The translations under genes were made by a program, and so were the position numbers. Below the pieces are notes generated by a model that saw only the letters and a list, made by a program, of their open reading frames with translations, was not told the origin of the DNA and ran no database searches. DNA of 64,000 bases, from NCBI GenBank assembly GCA_036674765.1, contig JARVKI010000007.1, positions 496,001-560,000 of the forward strand, written 5' to 3'. This DNA comes from Seiridium cupressi (lineage: Eukaryota; Ascomycota; Sordariomycetes; Amphisphaeriales; Sporocadaceae). Positions within the stretch are counted from its first letter, which is position 1, and the number at the start of each line of letters is the position of its first letter. Positions 48,128-59,011 of the stretch are shown piece by piece.

Positions 48128-49529
48128 ATGGCAGAAATCCCAGTGGTCCAGATCCTCGAAAAAGAGAAATACTTCAACCAGCACATCGTCTCTTTACCCG
48201 ATGCAGTCCCTTACCCACCACTTACAGCTCCTTCATCCCTACGAATCCGCACCAAAGTGTTGAGCCTCACGGCCAATAATCTTAGTTATGCAAAGCTCGG
48301 GTTTTTACTTGGATGGTACGTACTTTTTTGAGTCTCTTCCTCCCTCTTGGGGTCGACTGCCAAAGCAAAACCAATAGGTTGATGGCCGGATAATCCGTCA
48401 ATCTGCCTCAGAACTCCGAGCATCTATCTCAGAGAACCACTACTAACCCTGGCTCGATGCTAGGTGGGACGTGCACCCTCTCCCATCAAGTACATCGGCA
48501 CCTTTAAGTGACTCAGCCAAGTTCGGTCGCACGAACTGCTGGGGCTTCGCAGAGGTACTGGAGTCGACTTTCCAGGGCATATCTAGTGGATCGTTTCTCT
48601 GGGGGTACTTGCCCTTGGGAACTTTAGCACAGGATGTCACGGTGAAGGAGACAGGAGTCCCGGGTCAGATATGGATCACGAATGAGCATCGAAAGAACAC
48701 CATGTCCGTCTACAATCGATACATGGTCTACCCTGCGAGTCTGAAGGAGGACATCGAAAGAAAATCCGACGCGGTAGCCATGGATGCGAGTGTCAAGGTC
48801 ATGTTTGAAACTGCGTTCTTGCTCAATAGGTATGCGTTTTCCGAAATTCCGGAAAACGTAGTTCACCCGGCTATGCAAGCTAGCGAACCGTGGGGACAGG
48901 CCCAAGCTGATCTGACTGGAGCGACCATCATCGTATTGGCACCCGGCGCAAAGGCTGCTTTGGCGTTCGCATTTGAACTGACGCACGGGCGGAAAGCAGC
49001 CAAAGTACACAGAGTCATTGGCGCCGCCAGTGATCACTCAAAGACTTTTGTGGAGGGCACCGGACTGTATGGCGAGGTTGTCAGTACAAGCGCGTCGCCT
49101 TCCGATGTTCTATCCGGCCTTCGAGTGGGCAAGGATGAGAAGGTTATGGTCATCGACTTTGGCGCACGAGCAGGCGCGGGAAAGAAGTGGTTTTCTGAGG
49201 TTCAGCAAACACATAGCAAAACCACTATCATCAGCATCGGGGCTGAGCTTTCCGGTAGTTCCCAAGCTGAAATTTTGAAAGCAGTTCAGGAGGGAGGGCC
49301 GGGAGCTGTCACTCCCAATGCCAGTGATATGAGGGAGCGTGCTATTTCCAAGGTTGGAGAGAAGCAGTATTTTGAAGGCTTGAATAATGAATGGGAGGCG
49401 TTCAAAGAGGGTGGCATAAGGGGCTTCTCGTTCAAATGGGGTGAGGGTATGGAGGGCGTTAAGAAGGGTTGGGATTTATTGTGTGCAGGGAATGTTGCGT
49501 CGGAGCAAGCCCTGGTGTACAAGCTATAG
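48128..49529 (+). CDS. DUF2855 family protein
   Basis: Exon 1 is 48128-48315, intron 48316-48463 (GTACGT donor, TACTAAC branch, CTAG acceptor) and exon 2 48464-49529, giving about 417 residues. DUF2855 proteins are of unknown function and look like divergent medium-chain reductases. The opening RIRTKVLSLTANNLSYAKLG resembles the GroES-like start. The middle part TIIVLAPGAKAALAFAFEL and later VMVIDFGARAGAGKKW occupy the place of a nucleotide-binding fold, but no clean GxGxxG is present. The join LGWWDVHPLPSS is typical of the family. In-frame ATGs also exist at 48119 and 48044; the earlier one would read through the CACTTT repeat and is less likely. Bacterial and fungal members often neighbour oxidoreductases; here an FAD monooxygenase follows. 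Confidence 0.88.
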
Positions 49530-50221
49530 ACGTGTTTCCTAGGTCTCAAACTTGGCATGTGACGACGTTCTTCATATATCGTGCTTAGTTGCGACGCATG
49601 TTTAGTGCAACTGCTCGGTCAAATCAAGACCGACAGAAAATGATGTCCGGAACCATGTCTCTGATCGAATTCTCAACATCGCGCAAGGGCTACGGCTGTT
49701 CATGTCTATGTTTATGCCCCACAGTCCAAACGGTTTGTTGGCCAATTACAGAAACGGCTTTAATTACCACAAGGCTCTTTGTATTCCCCGAAGCCTCTTC
49801 TCGGTTACTAGCACAGCCCGAAGAACTCAATGAAAGCTGGACCATTGACTTCTCCGGCGCGACACTAACGCAAAGCTTACCTACACTGAGGTGGTAAGTG
49901 TAATCCTAATCAGCAGTGACCAATTGCACTGTTCCCTTTCAAACTGTGCCGCAGTCATTTCTGTACGCTTGTAATACGTGCATGGGACTGGGCACATCGG
50001 GCTTGATGCTTAGGAGTCTTTTCCAGCTCAGCAATGAAACCGTCTAAGATGCCTATATATACGTCCCACTCAGAAGGTTTTCTTGGCAGGTTCAATATAG
50101 TGACTACAATTCTTGAGCGTTGCTTAATCACAGTCTATACTAGACCAGCCAAATATTCTTTGTACTTTGCGTTCGGCTAGAATTTCTTTTCTTAGAAGAG
50201 GCATAGGAACTGGGAAGACAT
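49530..50221. other. Intergenic region between DUF2855 gene and monooxygenase
   Basis: About 690 bases. A 102-codon plus-strand frame at 49589-49897 has no protein-like features and I do not call it. A promoter for the downstream gene is expected. Confidence 0.5.
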
Positions 50222-51630
50222 ATGGAAAAGGTTGTCATGGCACCTTTGAAAGTCCTCGTCGTTGGCGGTGGGATCGCAGGTCCTGCCCTTGCCCACTGGC
50301 TGTCGCGCATCGGCGCTAACATCACACTCATCGAACGCTCTCCTCAACTGCGAGCTTCGGGTCAACAAGTCGACTTGCGCGCTCAGGGTATACCTATGAT
50401 GAAAAAGATGGGCATTGAGGCTGCCGTGCGAGCAGCAGCGGTCCATGAAGTCGAAACTCAGGTAAGCTTTTGGGGACTATACGACTTTTCAGCGCTCAAC
50501 TCCCAGAGATGGGCCTGGCTTAGTCCAGGAGGGAATAGCTGACTCCGGGTTTTGTATAGCTTGTCGATAAAAATGGCCATGTAAGAGCATTTTTCGCGGC
50601 CGCTCCAAGCGGTAGTGGAAAACAAAGTATTACGTCCGAATACGAAATCATGCGCGGCGACCTGGTTCGCATTTTGTTTGACCTTACCGAGAAACATCAG
50701 AATGTCAAATATCTTTACGATACCACCATGGAAAATTTTACGCAGGATGACGAGAGTGACCCCAACGGCCAGGTGCACGTCAGTTTTCACGACGGCACCA
50801 AGGAGGATTTTGACCTTGTAGTTGGCGCTGACGGAACCAATTCGAGGACGCGTAAAATCATGCTGGGGCCCGAAGCTCCAGATCCACGGCACTCGCTCGG
50901 GGGTAATATCGCATATTTTTCCATTCCATCGAGGCCAGAAGACTCTAATGTCTTCAGCATGTGCTTTCTTCCTGGGCCTCGAGTATCTCGGATGATCGGG
51001 ATGAGGAAAGATTGTCCAGAACTTGCCCGCATTTATATGATCTCGCGCGGTCAGGACGAAGGGTTGGATTCAGCTTACAAGTCCGGGGACCTAGCGGCTT
51101 TGAAGAAAGCCTGGGGCGATTTATATCAAGATGGTGGCTGGCAATGCGGCCGGTTTATGGATGGTCTTCGCAATGCCCCAGAAGCTGACGACCTGTACTC
51201 CACACCTCTGCAAGAGGTTCGGCTTCCCGAAGGGTCTTGGGCAAAAGGTCGTGTTGTGTTAGTTGGAGACGCGGCGTACAGCCAGACGGCAGAGGGATAT
51301 GGGACGACATGGGCTCTCGTCGGTGCTTATGTCTTAGCTGGAGAGATTGCAGCTCTTCACGCGAAAGAGGGCTCAGCAGCAGCCGTGATACAAGGGGCAA
51401 AGAACTATGAGAAGGAGTTCCGACCCGTCGCCACGGCCATGCATGGAGGACCATATTGGATCGAGTCTGTACTCAATCCCAGGTCCAACCTTGGAATCAA
51501 TCTCATGTACGGGGTTGCCAAGGTCATAGCATTTTTGAAGCTTGACCAGATGGCTGCCCAGAAGGGTGAGCAATCAAAATGGCAACTGCCACAGTACCGC
51601 GAGCTAGAAGAGGGGCAGACTGAAGCCTAA
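50222..51630 (+). CDS. FAD-dependent monooxygenase (PHBH fold)
   Basis: A single-component aromatic-hydroxylase-type flavoprotein expected to use NAD(P)H and O2. Exon 1 is 50222-50461, intron 50462-50559 (GTAAGC donor, ATAG acceptor) and exon 2 50560-51630, giving about 436 residues. Landmarks: the dinucleotide fold VLVVGGGIAGPALAHWLS near residue 10 followed by an acidic strand end (LIERSP); the RxxL-type segment EIMRGDLVRILFD; the DG motif DLVVGADGTNSRTR near 170; and the FAD-binding GD motif VVLVGDAAYSQTAEGYGTTW near 310. The last motif is unusual, since relatives mostly have CPSP or SPxxG there. The product resembles the fungal group related to tetracycline-degrading and salicylate-type hydroxylases; the substrate is not known. 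ATG 50240 is an alternative start that would remove six residues. No membrane segment or signal peptide is seen. Confidence 0.9.
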
Positions 51631-52302
51631 CGGCGACTGCGAGGGCTGTAACACTATATTGTCGTTGCGCTGAGCTATATTAGATCACCTGACATCATCT
51701 AATATTGTCACGTAGCCGTGATGAAGATGTTATCCTCTTGGAACAATGACTGTGCTGGTGGGAGCTGTCTCTTTTGTATTTTATAAATTTCCTCTCCTAA
51801 GTTTGTCACTGCTCTTTTCGGCGTTGTCGTACGGCGCAGGTGCAGTCTCATTGGAGGCTCTCACCCCCGCTATGGTTGCCCCGCGCTTGCAATAAGGCAA
51901 GGTCTGGTCATGAACCATAGGGTGTTGGCAGATTCTCTACTCAAAGATATACCAATCATAAACATCATAATTCCAGCACTGTTAATACTTTATTTTATTT
52001 TTATTTTTCATTTTCTTCGTTTCGGCATGGGAGTTGGAGAAATGGTTAATTACCGAAGATCGCGACTTACGGAATGAGTCTGTCTATCAGGGAAGGCGCG
52101 CTCGCTTTTGCTTAACAGGGTGAAAGCTGCTACAGAACGAAACGTCATATTACAACGTATCCACACACGATTTTGTAGCGGGCGATTGCTATCCATCAGC
52201 CATTTGGCAGCGGAAACACACCACTATCGAGCAGCCCTCCACTACTAAAAAGCCACTCTCAAGACGCTATTCAATTCCATCACCAACGACACATTTAGCA
52301 AG
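51631..52302. other. Intergenic region, 670 bp
   Basis: Contains AT-rich tracts (51985-52015) and the probable promoter of the following gene. Nothing else is seen. Confidence 0.5.
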
Positions 52303-53542
52303 ATGACGTCGTATGCAAAGGAGTTAGATGTCGCCCTGAGAGCTGTGCACCGCGCTAGCATTGCAACCAAGAAGATTCAGAAACAGGACAAAGGCGCATC
52401 TGACAAAAGCGATGCCACGCCTGTCACAATTGCCGATTTTGCAGCACAAGCCCTGTTGATTGGCGCTGTGCATGGCAGCTTCCCTGACGATGTGTTCGTC
52501 GCCGAGGAGTCAACGGAAATTCTAAGAGCCAACAGCGAGTTGCTAGAACAAGTATGGGAGCTCGTCAGCTCTGTTGGTGACCTAGACGGCCTACCCGTGC
52601 CCAGCAGCAAGCAGGAGATGATGAATCTCATCGACTTGGGCAGTGGCAAGGCAGAGGAGGCTGGCGGCCGCCGATTGTGGATCCTGGATCCAGTCGATGG
52701 CACAAAGACCTTCATGACTGGCCAACAGTATGCAGTTTGTCTTTGCATGTTGGAGAATGGCAGACAAAAGGTGGCTGCTCTTGGCTGCCCGAATCTCCTG
52801 TACGACTCGGCCACCCCGCTGGTGGCAGAAGACGTCGTAGATACGGATGGCAATGGGCTCATAGTGGCCGCAGTTGCTGGACAGGGTACTTTCTATGCGC
52901 CACTCGACAAGTTCGGCGACAGAGACTCTCGTTCTACAGCCAAGCTGGATCCCCTGTAAGTACAACAACAAGGTGTTTTGGAACTACCGCCGGCATTCAC
53001 CATGCCAGAAGACCTACGATTGACTAAAGTCCATTCGATAAGGAAAATTCCTGTTTATCCACGACGAGAATTGGGAAGCTAACATGTGTCATGTCACTAG
53101 ACCACCGTATCCAGGTTCCATGCGCTTCATTGACTCGATATCTTCCTCACATGTCTCAAGACCTCATCACGAACATCTCTACCAAACAGCCTTTCCGGAA
53201 GCTTCCCATCGTCTAAATGCGATCGACGGCAGCTTATGGCCTGAGGATATCTGGGCAATGCAGATGAAATACATTGCAATAGCTCTCAACGCTGCCGATG
53301 CCACTTTTCGCATCCCTGCTGATCCCAAGTTCTACGCGTCAGTTTGGGATCATGCTGGAGGTCAGCTCATCCTAGAAGAAGCGGGCGGAGTAGTCACGGA
53401 TAGTTCTGGAAACAGATTTGACTTTTCGCAGGGCCAGCGAAATTTTGTGGGCGGCAACTGGGGATTCGTCGTGGCAAGAAGCCCAGAGGTGCACCAGGCT
53501 GTACTAAAGGAAGTACGAAATCTGGCCAAGAATAGTAAATGA
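52303..53542 (+). CDS. MET22: 3'(2'),5'-bisphosphate nucleotidase (PAP phosphatase)
   Basis: A Mg-dependent, Li/Na-sensitive phosphatase of the inositol monophosphatase superfamily. It removes the 3' phosphate of PAP formed during sulfate assimilation; the yeast gene is MET22/HAL2. Exon 1 is 52303-52955, intron 52956-53100 and exon 2 53101-53542, giving about 364 residues. Metal-site motifs in order: ATPVTIADFAAQAL near 40; VAEES near 67 (the first acidic site); WILDPVDGTKTFM near 125, the classic DPxDGT; and SVWDHAGGQLILEEAGG near 310, the second metal motif WDHAGG. The join KLDPL|PPYPGSMRFIDS is as expected. The usual Ser-Gln-Ala-Lys stretch reads AMQMKYIAIALN. Val replaces the common Ile in DPVDG. 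No targeting signal is visible, so the protein is likely cytosolic. Confidence 0.92.
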
Positions 53543-54850
53543 CGAACTGAGGAAGATGAGGCGGAAGTGTCCAGACTTAAAGCGCATAGTTTATGAATGT
53601 GCACACGGTCGTCGCGGTGATTGTGGTGTATACCATAGCACTGAATCAAGGCTGTTGAAAGACGCCGCCTTCGATTCTCGCCTCTTAATTAGAGTCGTAG
53701 GTATCTATGTATTGGCCAAAGGCCATATTAGCTTCAGCAAAGAGATCATGGCTGTTCAACTCCAATGGCGGTGATTTAATTTACGTGTTCACGAAAAGAC
53801 AAATATGCCAACCAAGGTTGTGGATTAAATGGCTAGTTTAGTTTGAAGCATAACAACCTCGCAATATCGATCACCCAAGATACACCAGACACTAATACGC
53901 GTAATTTGCCATAAACAGGCATGAGCCGATGGGCCCGCAGAAGCAGGTACGGCCCGAACGCTTCCATGAAGATTGGACGAATCAACGAAAATGCCCATCT
54001 GCGGCCAGAATCATGTCAATGAAGATCCTATTTCACAAGCCTTGGTAATGGGTCTGCTCGGCAATCGCAAATGATCCAATGCTCCCCGCATCGGCCATGG
54101 TTATGCATAAGGTAAGACGCGGGGAAGAACCCTGCGTATAGCGCTCCTGTTAACTGAGGCAACTAGCTAAAACTTGTTGAGAGCAACAGCAATACGACCT
54201 CAGACGGGGTGAGAGTTCTCGCTTGAGGAGCTTCAATATGAAAAGGCCGAGCCGGCCAATTATACAGTATACAAAGACACCATGGCACATATGACTGCCG
54301 AATGCAGCACCATGAACGGAGGAGAATAGTGTCGGCACTTACATAACTAATACCACCTCGAGAATTTCTCCGTCGCCTGACCGGGCATGACAAGCCAAAG
54401 CAAAAGACTTGGGCCTTGTAGCAGGTTCCATAGAACGCTTGGGAGGGTGAGCGGACCTAGCCTATATCGTCCTTCTGCATACCGGGACACAGGATCCTGA
54501 CCTTTCGCTTGCACAGACGCGTATCCCTCTAGTACATAATAATCACGATATGCCGCGATTGATGACGGAATATCATGCCTCGTCAGCATGTGACTGTTGA
54601 TGAAATGAGTTCTAGGAGTATATCCCGAGATCATCACAAGCCAGAGCAACAAACCTACCGAGGATGGAAGAGGCAGGTATGCTCTGAGTTACACCAGCAA
54701 CGTGGAGATGCAGCAGTATATAGAGGTGGAGCCTTCGAGAGACAGCAGTGAGATTCTTTGGGCATCAGAGACCAAAGCTTATCACAACAGCCAACTCGGT
54801 TCCAATCATCCACTTCCAAGACTCTCCGCAATCCACCAGTCACCGCCACT
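53543..54850. other. Intergenic region, 1.3 kb
   Basis: It should hold the phosphatase 3' UTR and the HsbA-type promoter, with a TATATA element at 54717-54722 about 130 bp before the ATG. Short minus-strand frames at 54150-54652 do not resemble protein. Confidence 0.45.
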
Positions 54851-55369
54851 ATGGTCAACGTCGCAGCCATCGCTCTTTTCGCCACCGCCGTCCTCGGCAC
54901 TGCTCGTCGCGACGTCGCGGAGACGCTCGAGAATCTCCAGGCCATTGATACTGCCACCAATGAGCTGACAAGCACCATCACGGCATGGGACGGCTCTACT
55001 GTTGGTGCCATTGGCATTGCTAGCTCTGCTAACGCCCTTGGTGACCAAATTGATGCTGCCAACGACGATGCTTCCGATGAAGAAGTTGCCTCGAGCGCGG
55101 ACTCGGCAACCGTCATCAGCTACATTACCGAGACCGGCGAGCCTGACATTGCAACCTCGCTGAATGCTCTTGTCTCACGAGAGGCCGACTTTGAGAGTGC
55201 CGGAGTGGCATCAGTTGTGTTGTCCACCTTGGAGTCTCTGAAGAACAAGACTGACACCTACGGTGCCACCCTTTATTCCATCACCTCCACGGACCAGCAA
55301 GCAGCCGCTCAGGCTGCCATCGACCAGCTTGATGCCGATTTTGCTGCGGCTATTACAGCATTCTCTTAA
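54851..55369 (+). CDS. HsbA-type hydrophobic-surface-binding cell-wall protein
   Basis: A small secreted protein of the hydrophobic surface binding protein A / cell-wall galactomannoprotein family. In Aspergillus oryzae, HsbA adsorbs to hydrophobic surfaces and recruits cutinase. It is a single exon of 172 residues. ATG 54851 is chosen because it gives the signal peptide MVNVAAIALFATAVLG; the frame upstream is open but not protein-like. The mature part has no Cys, is acidic and predicted all-helical, with the family pattern VAETLENLQAIDTATNELTS at its start and AAIDQLDADFAAAITAFS at its end. There is one N-glycosylation site (NKT). A TATA-like element lies about 130 bp upstream, consistent with strong regulated expression. 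Confidence 0.9.
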   Translation: MVNVAAIALFATAVLGTARRDVAETLENLQAIDTATNELTSTITAWDGSTVGAIGIASSANALGDQIDAANDDASDEEVASSADSATVISYITETGEPDIATSLNALVSREADFESAGVASVVLSTLESLKNKTDTYGATLYSITSTDQQAAAQAAIDQLDADFAAAITAFS

Positions 55370-56409
55370 ATTCTCGCTGAAAGCTGGATCACAGGGATGT
55401 GTGGGTTGATTGAGGAAGGAAGCCGGCAAGATATGAGCAACGATAGATGGAACTCATCTTTGTACATACCGCCGAGCACAAGGCATACACCAGGAAATTG
55501 GACCTCGCATTCCGAATTCTCAAAGTGACAAAACTGTGGGTGTTTGATGGCCCGATCGAGTGCTAAATGGCATGATTTAGATCCTTTGAACACAGTGTAT
55601 AGTTCCACTGATGGTTAGTTTGAGCCGTAATGTTTATAGGGAATCCAAGTCGACTCCAGGCATTCTCGATGAGCGCATCATTACTGGGTCAACTTTCTCT
55701 GTTGCTGGTTGTATCGAATCTGCTCAATTATCGGATGGAAGGCTCTAGGCGGTGCAAACCTTTCACGAAATAGAATGCTTTATTTCTTTCCCGATGAGCG
55801 CATGCGGATGAATGTTTGATGTTTCGACGAACAATTTCCGGGCCGGAAATTCCAATTAATGCCATGGTTGTAGCGCCCGTATGATGTATATACGAAACCC
55901 CGAACACGCAACTTGAAAGGAGCAGTCATGTGAGCGGAATGAGTACAGGACAATTCGACATTGCAGGCAGTGCTACAGAGTGTGACTCTTGAAGGGTGGA
56001 TGTATGGCTACCTTATGCATTCTGGAAGCCGGGTTGAGGGTGCGCCACATTTTCTTGCACCGCCGCAGTTCCAAGTGTCGCGCTGGATGTGGCGTCGAGC
56101 GAGAAGGAATTATTGGGTAGCCGCGCCCTAAAATCGTCTCGAGGCTGATCGCAAATGGTTCACGTCTTGCATAACGCGACATCGACGACTACTGCACACG
56201 TCTAGCAGCCCCCATACTCGGTCACTGGTCACGCTAATCGCCTGCCCGGACAACTCTGATTCTTCTTTTGCGCTGAACCGAGCCGCGATTGACGTTTCCG
56301 TGCAGCGCCCCACGACAGCGCGCAATCGCAGGCTCTGGGTCACGGAGCTCCCATCACCCAACTTTGCAGCCCCAGCATGCGCTGATTCCCCAACACACTG
56401 CGGTTCACG
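55370..56409. other. Intergenic region, 1.0 kb
   Basis: 3' UTR of the HsbA-type gene and promoter of the SNF5-type gene. The part after 56150 is GC-richer. A 216-codon minus-strand frame (56128-56778) is antisense to the SNF5 N-terminus and is not supported. Confidence 0.5.
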
Positions 56410-58232
56410 ATGGACTCTCGAGCATCTCCTCAGGCGTTTTTGTCTAGTTATGCGCCCCGCCTGCGCGCGTACAACAACTCCTTGTTGAACCCAGTCACCT
56501 CTACTGTGGCTGGTCCGCAATCGCGAACCACGAAACGAGGCACCACACTCATAAACTACGCCGAGGACGGCTATGATTACGATGATGACGACGATGAAGA
56601 CCGGCGACGCCCGACTGGTCTGCGAAGTCTGCGACGCGAGGACAGCAGCACCGTAATCACTGCCGCTGGTAAAGTTGGCAAAGAGGCCAGAGCACCAGTA
56701 GACGTCCACGGAATATGGAGAGATTGGATGCTGAAGGCGAAACAACGGTCCGACCTTAACAATCAGGCGCAGGCTCAAATGCCCGTCACTCTTATACCCA
56801 TTCGAATCGATGTCGACATTCCAGCCTTCATGCCCGCTCCGCCCTTCCCCTTACCACGAGGTATGACAACAGTCACTCCTCAGATGGATGGGTCGCTCTA
56901 CCGGCCGGGCGAGATGACGGTGCCTTACAAATTGAGGGACATCTTTCTGTGGAATCTGCACGAGACTGGTATCACCACCGACCAGTTCGCGATCAACTTG
57001 GTTCAAGACCTTGATTTACCGAACCAAGTGGGCATTGCCAACGAGATCAGCAAGCAAATACGAACACAACTGGAGGAATATGCGGGTGTCGCTTTGCATC
57101 CGCTATTCCATTCGGAAGAGGTCAAAGCTGCACCGAACAACAATGCGCTAGTATCATCGACAGCTCCACAGGCCATGGCAAGCGACAGCCCAGCCGTTCC
57201 ATCGACACCACTTCCTGCATTGGCCATCAATCTTGGCGGATCTAGCACGCCGCTCACGAATGGAGCCGAGACACCGTCCAAGCCACCGACGTCCCAAGGC
57301 CCTGAAGTGACAGCGACAGCAACCCCTATACCCGCCGATGATGTCGACGAATTCAGTCCCGGCGATACTTATCGATGCCTGGTAACTCTCAACCTCAACC
57401 TCGGCTCGAATTTATATACCGACAAATTTGAATGGTCCTTGCTGCACTCTCCCGGAACTGCTGAAGCATTTGCTAAGGTCACTTGTACGGATTTGGGCCT
57501 GTCTGGCGAGTGGGTACCCGCCTTAACGCACGCGATTTACGAGGCCGTGTTGCGCCTCAAGAAGGAGGCTTGCGAAGCTGGCGGATTGGTCACGGGCTGG
57601 GGCACGACAGGCTCCGAGTTCCCCAATGATGCAGCCCATGGCGCAGAGGCTGGATGGAGATACGACCCTGAGCATCTGGCAGACGAATGGGAGCCCAAGA
57701 TCGAGATTCTCTCCAAGGATGATATGGAGAAGCGTGAGGGTGACCGTGAACGGCAGATCCGTCGTCTACGCCGTGAGACGGCTCGTTTCAGCAGTGTTGC
57801 AGGTATGATTGGTGGCACACCGATAGGCGGTGGCTTCGGTGCACAAGAGGAAGAGGAGCGCATGGGACGTGGTGAGAGGTCCAAGAAGAAGCGCAGGTTC
57901 AGAAGCCTGAGCCCGCTTGCCAGGTCAGGAACACCTGGCGGATGGGGAACCCCTGATGTTGGCTATGGCGGTGGAGGCGCTGGCTCCCTCACCGATCAAG
58001 AGAGATTGAATTGGCGCTGCACACACTGCCGTATCTGGGGTACAAGTGTATGGGCAGTTCGTGACGGCCCATACGGTCCAAGAGTAAGTCATCAACTTTA
58101 CTACTACCACTCGACGCAGATGCTAACCCTCCCCAGTCACTGTGCGCCAATTGTGGTCTTCTGTACGAGAAGAACAAGAAGCTGCCCCGATGGACCCAAA
58201 ACCTTCACTACATGGACCACCGGCCATTGTAA
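56410..58232 (+). CDS. SNF5/SFH1 subunit of a SWI/SNF-type (RSC) chromatin remodeller
   Basis: A core nuclear subunit (SMARCB1 homologue) of an ATP-dependent chromatin-remodelling complex. Exon 1 is 56410-58083, intron 58084-58136 (GTAAGT donor, GCTAACC branch) and exon 2 58137-58232, giving about 589 residues. The N-terminus contains TTLINYAEDGYDYDDDDDED, an acidic Tyr/Asp run. The first SNF5 repeat lies near 165-230 (MTVPYKLRDIFLWNLHETGI, FAINLVQDLDLP). A Ser/Thr/Pro insert occupies 240-310. The second repeat is near 330-385 (DKFEWSLLHSPGTAEAFAK, VPALTHAIYEAVLRLKKE). The C-terminus carries a GATA-like zinc finger CTHC...CANC completed only after splicing (GPR|SLCANCGLLYEKN), a feature of fungal Sfh1/Snf5 proteins. 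The short single form favours SFH1 of RSC over the larger SNF5, but I leave the symbol open. Confidence 0.92.
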
Positions 58233-59011
58233 ACGTCAACGGACTGGAACCAGGATGTTGGTAGCGAGGTGTATGAATATGGCGTTCGGGCAGGAGGCAT
58301 TTTATACCTATTTTCTGGCAGCCTTCCGTTGGATTTGATGCGGGTTGTCATCGGACTAAGAGTGTGGGATCAGAGCTACACCAATCTCTTCGTTACCATT
58401 CGGTTTTCAGTGTCGCTCTTGTATACTAGAGATGGGCCATAGTACAATGCTTGTCATGAGAGTTGCAGCAAGAGCATTGCTAATTCAAAGACAAAATCGA
58501 GATGAACCGTCTGACTGCTAGCAAACATCTGCTTGGATTGAACATAAGACTGATCTTCTTTGAAATAAAGGGTGTAATCAACCGTGTATGGAGTTGACTA
58601 AAGAAGCAATGTGAATTGGCGTTGAAATTGTAGAGCAAGATCATGACTCGCAATAAACAGCCAGCTTGAAGTTCACGCACAAAACACAATTATGTCACAC
58701 TGAAGAACCCAGGTCTGAGTGTTCTAATATCTTACCGGTGAACGACTTGCCGAGCAAGGGCGCTATCCAGCCTCTTCCCAAGGGATAAAGAGGAGAGTGA
58801 AGAGAAGAGTGAAGAGAAGAGTGAAGAGGAAGACAGCGGTCTCTGCTTGATTGTAGAGTTGCTACAGATTTGTATATACAAAGAGCAAGCACCTTTTCTG
58901 ACGAACTAAAAACCTAACCGCTTCACAGATCTAGAGCTACATCACTATGTCATTCTGGTTTTTGCATTTGCCCTGGCATCTACTCGAGTACATCTGCGCT
59001 GACCAGGATGC
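58233..59011. other. Intergenic region between convergent genes
   Basis: About 780 bases between the SNF5-type stop and the sulfite oxidase stop. It contains a 12-bp minisatellite at 58793-58828. There is no other gene. Confidence 0.5.
58793..58828. repeat. 12-bp tandem repeat, three copies
   Basis: Three units of AAGAGTGAAGAG (the first starts GAGAGTG) lie in tandem in the convergent intergenic region. It is a purine-only tract on the plus strand. Confidence 0.85.

Noticed and set aside
54655..55116. 153-codon minus-strand frame over the HsbA-type gene
   Set aside because: It is antisense to a secreted protein with signal peptide and family pattern on the plus strand.
56128..56778. 216-codon minus-strand frame
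   Set aside because: Its first half is antisense to the conserved SNF5-type N-terminus and the remainder is promoter DNA.
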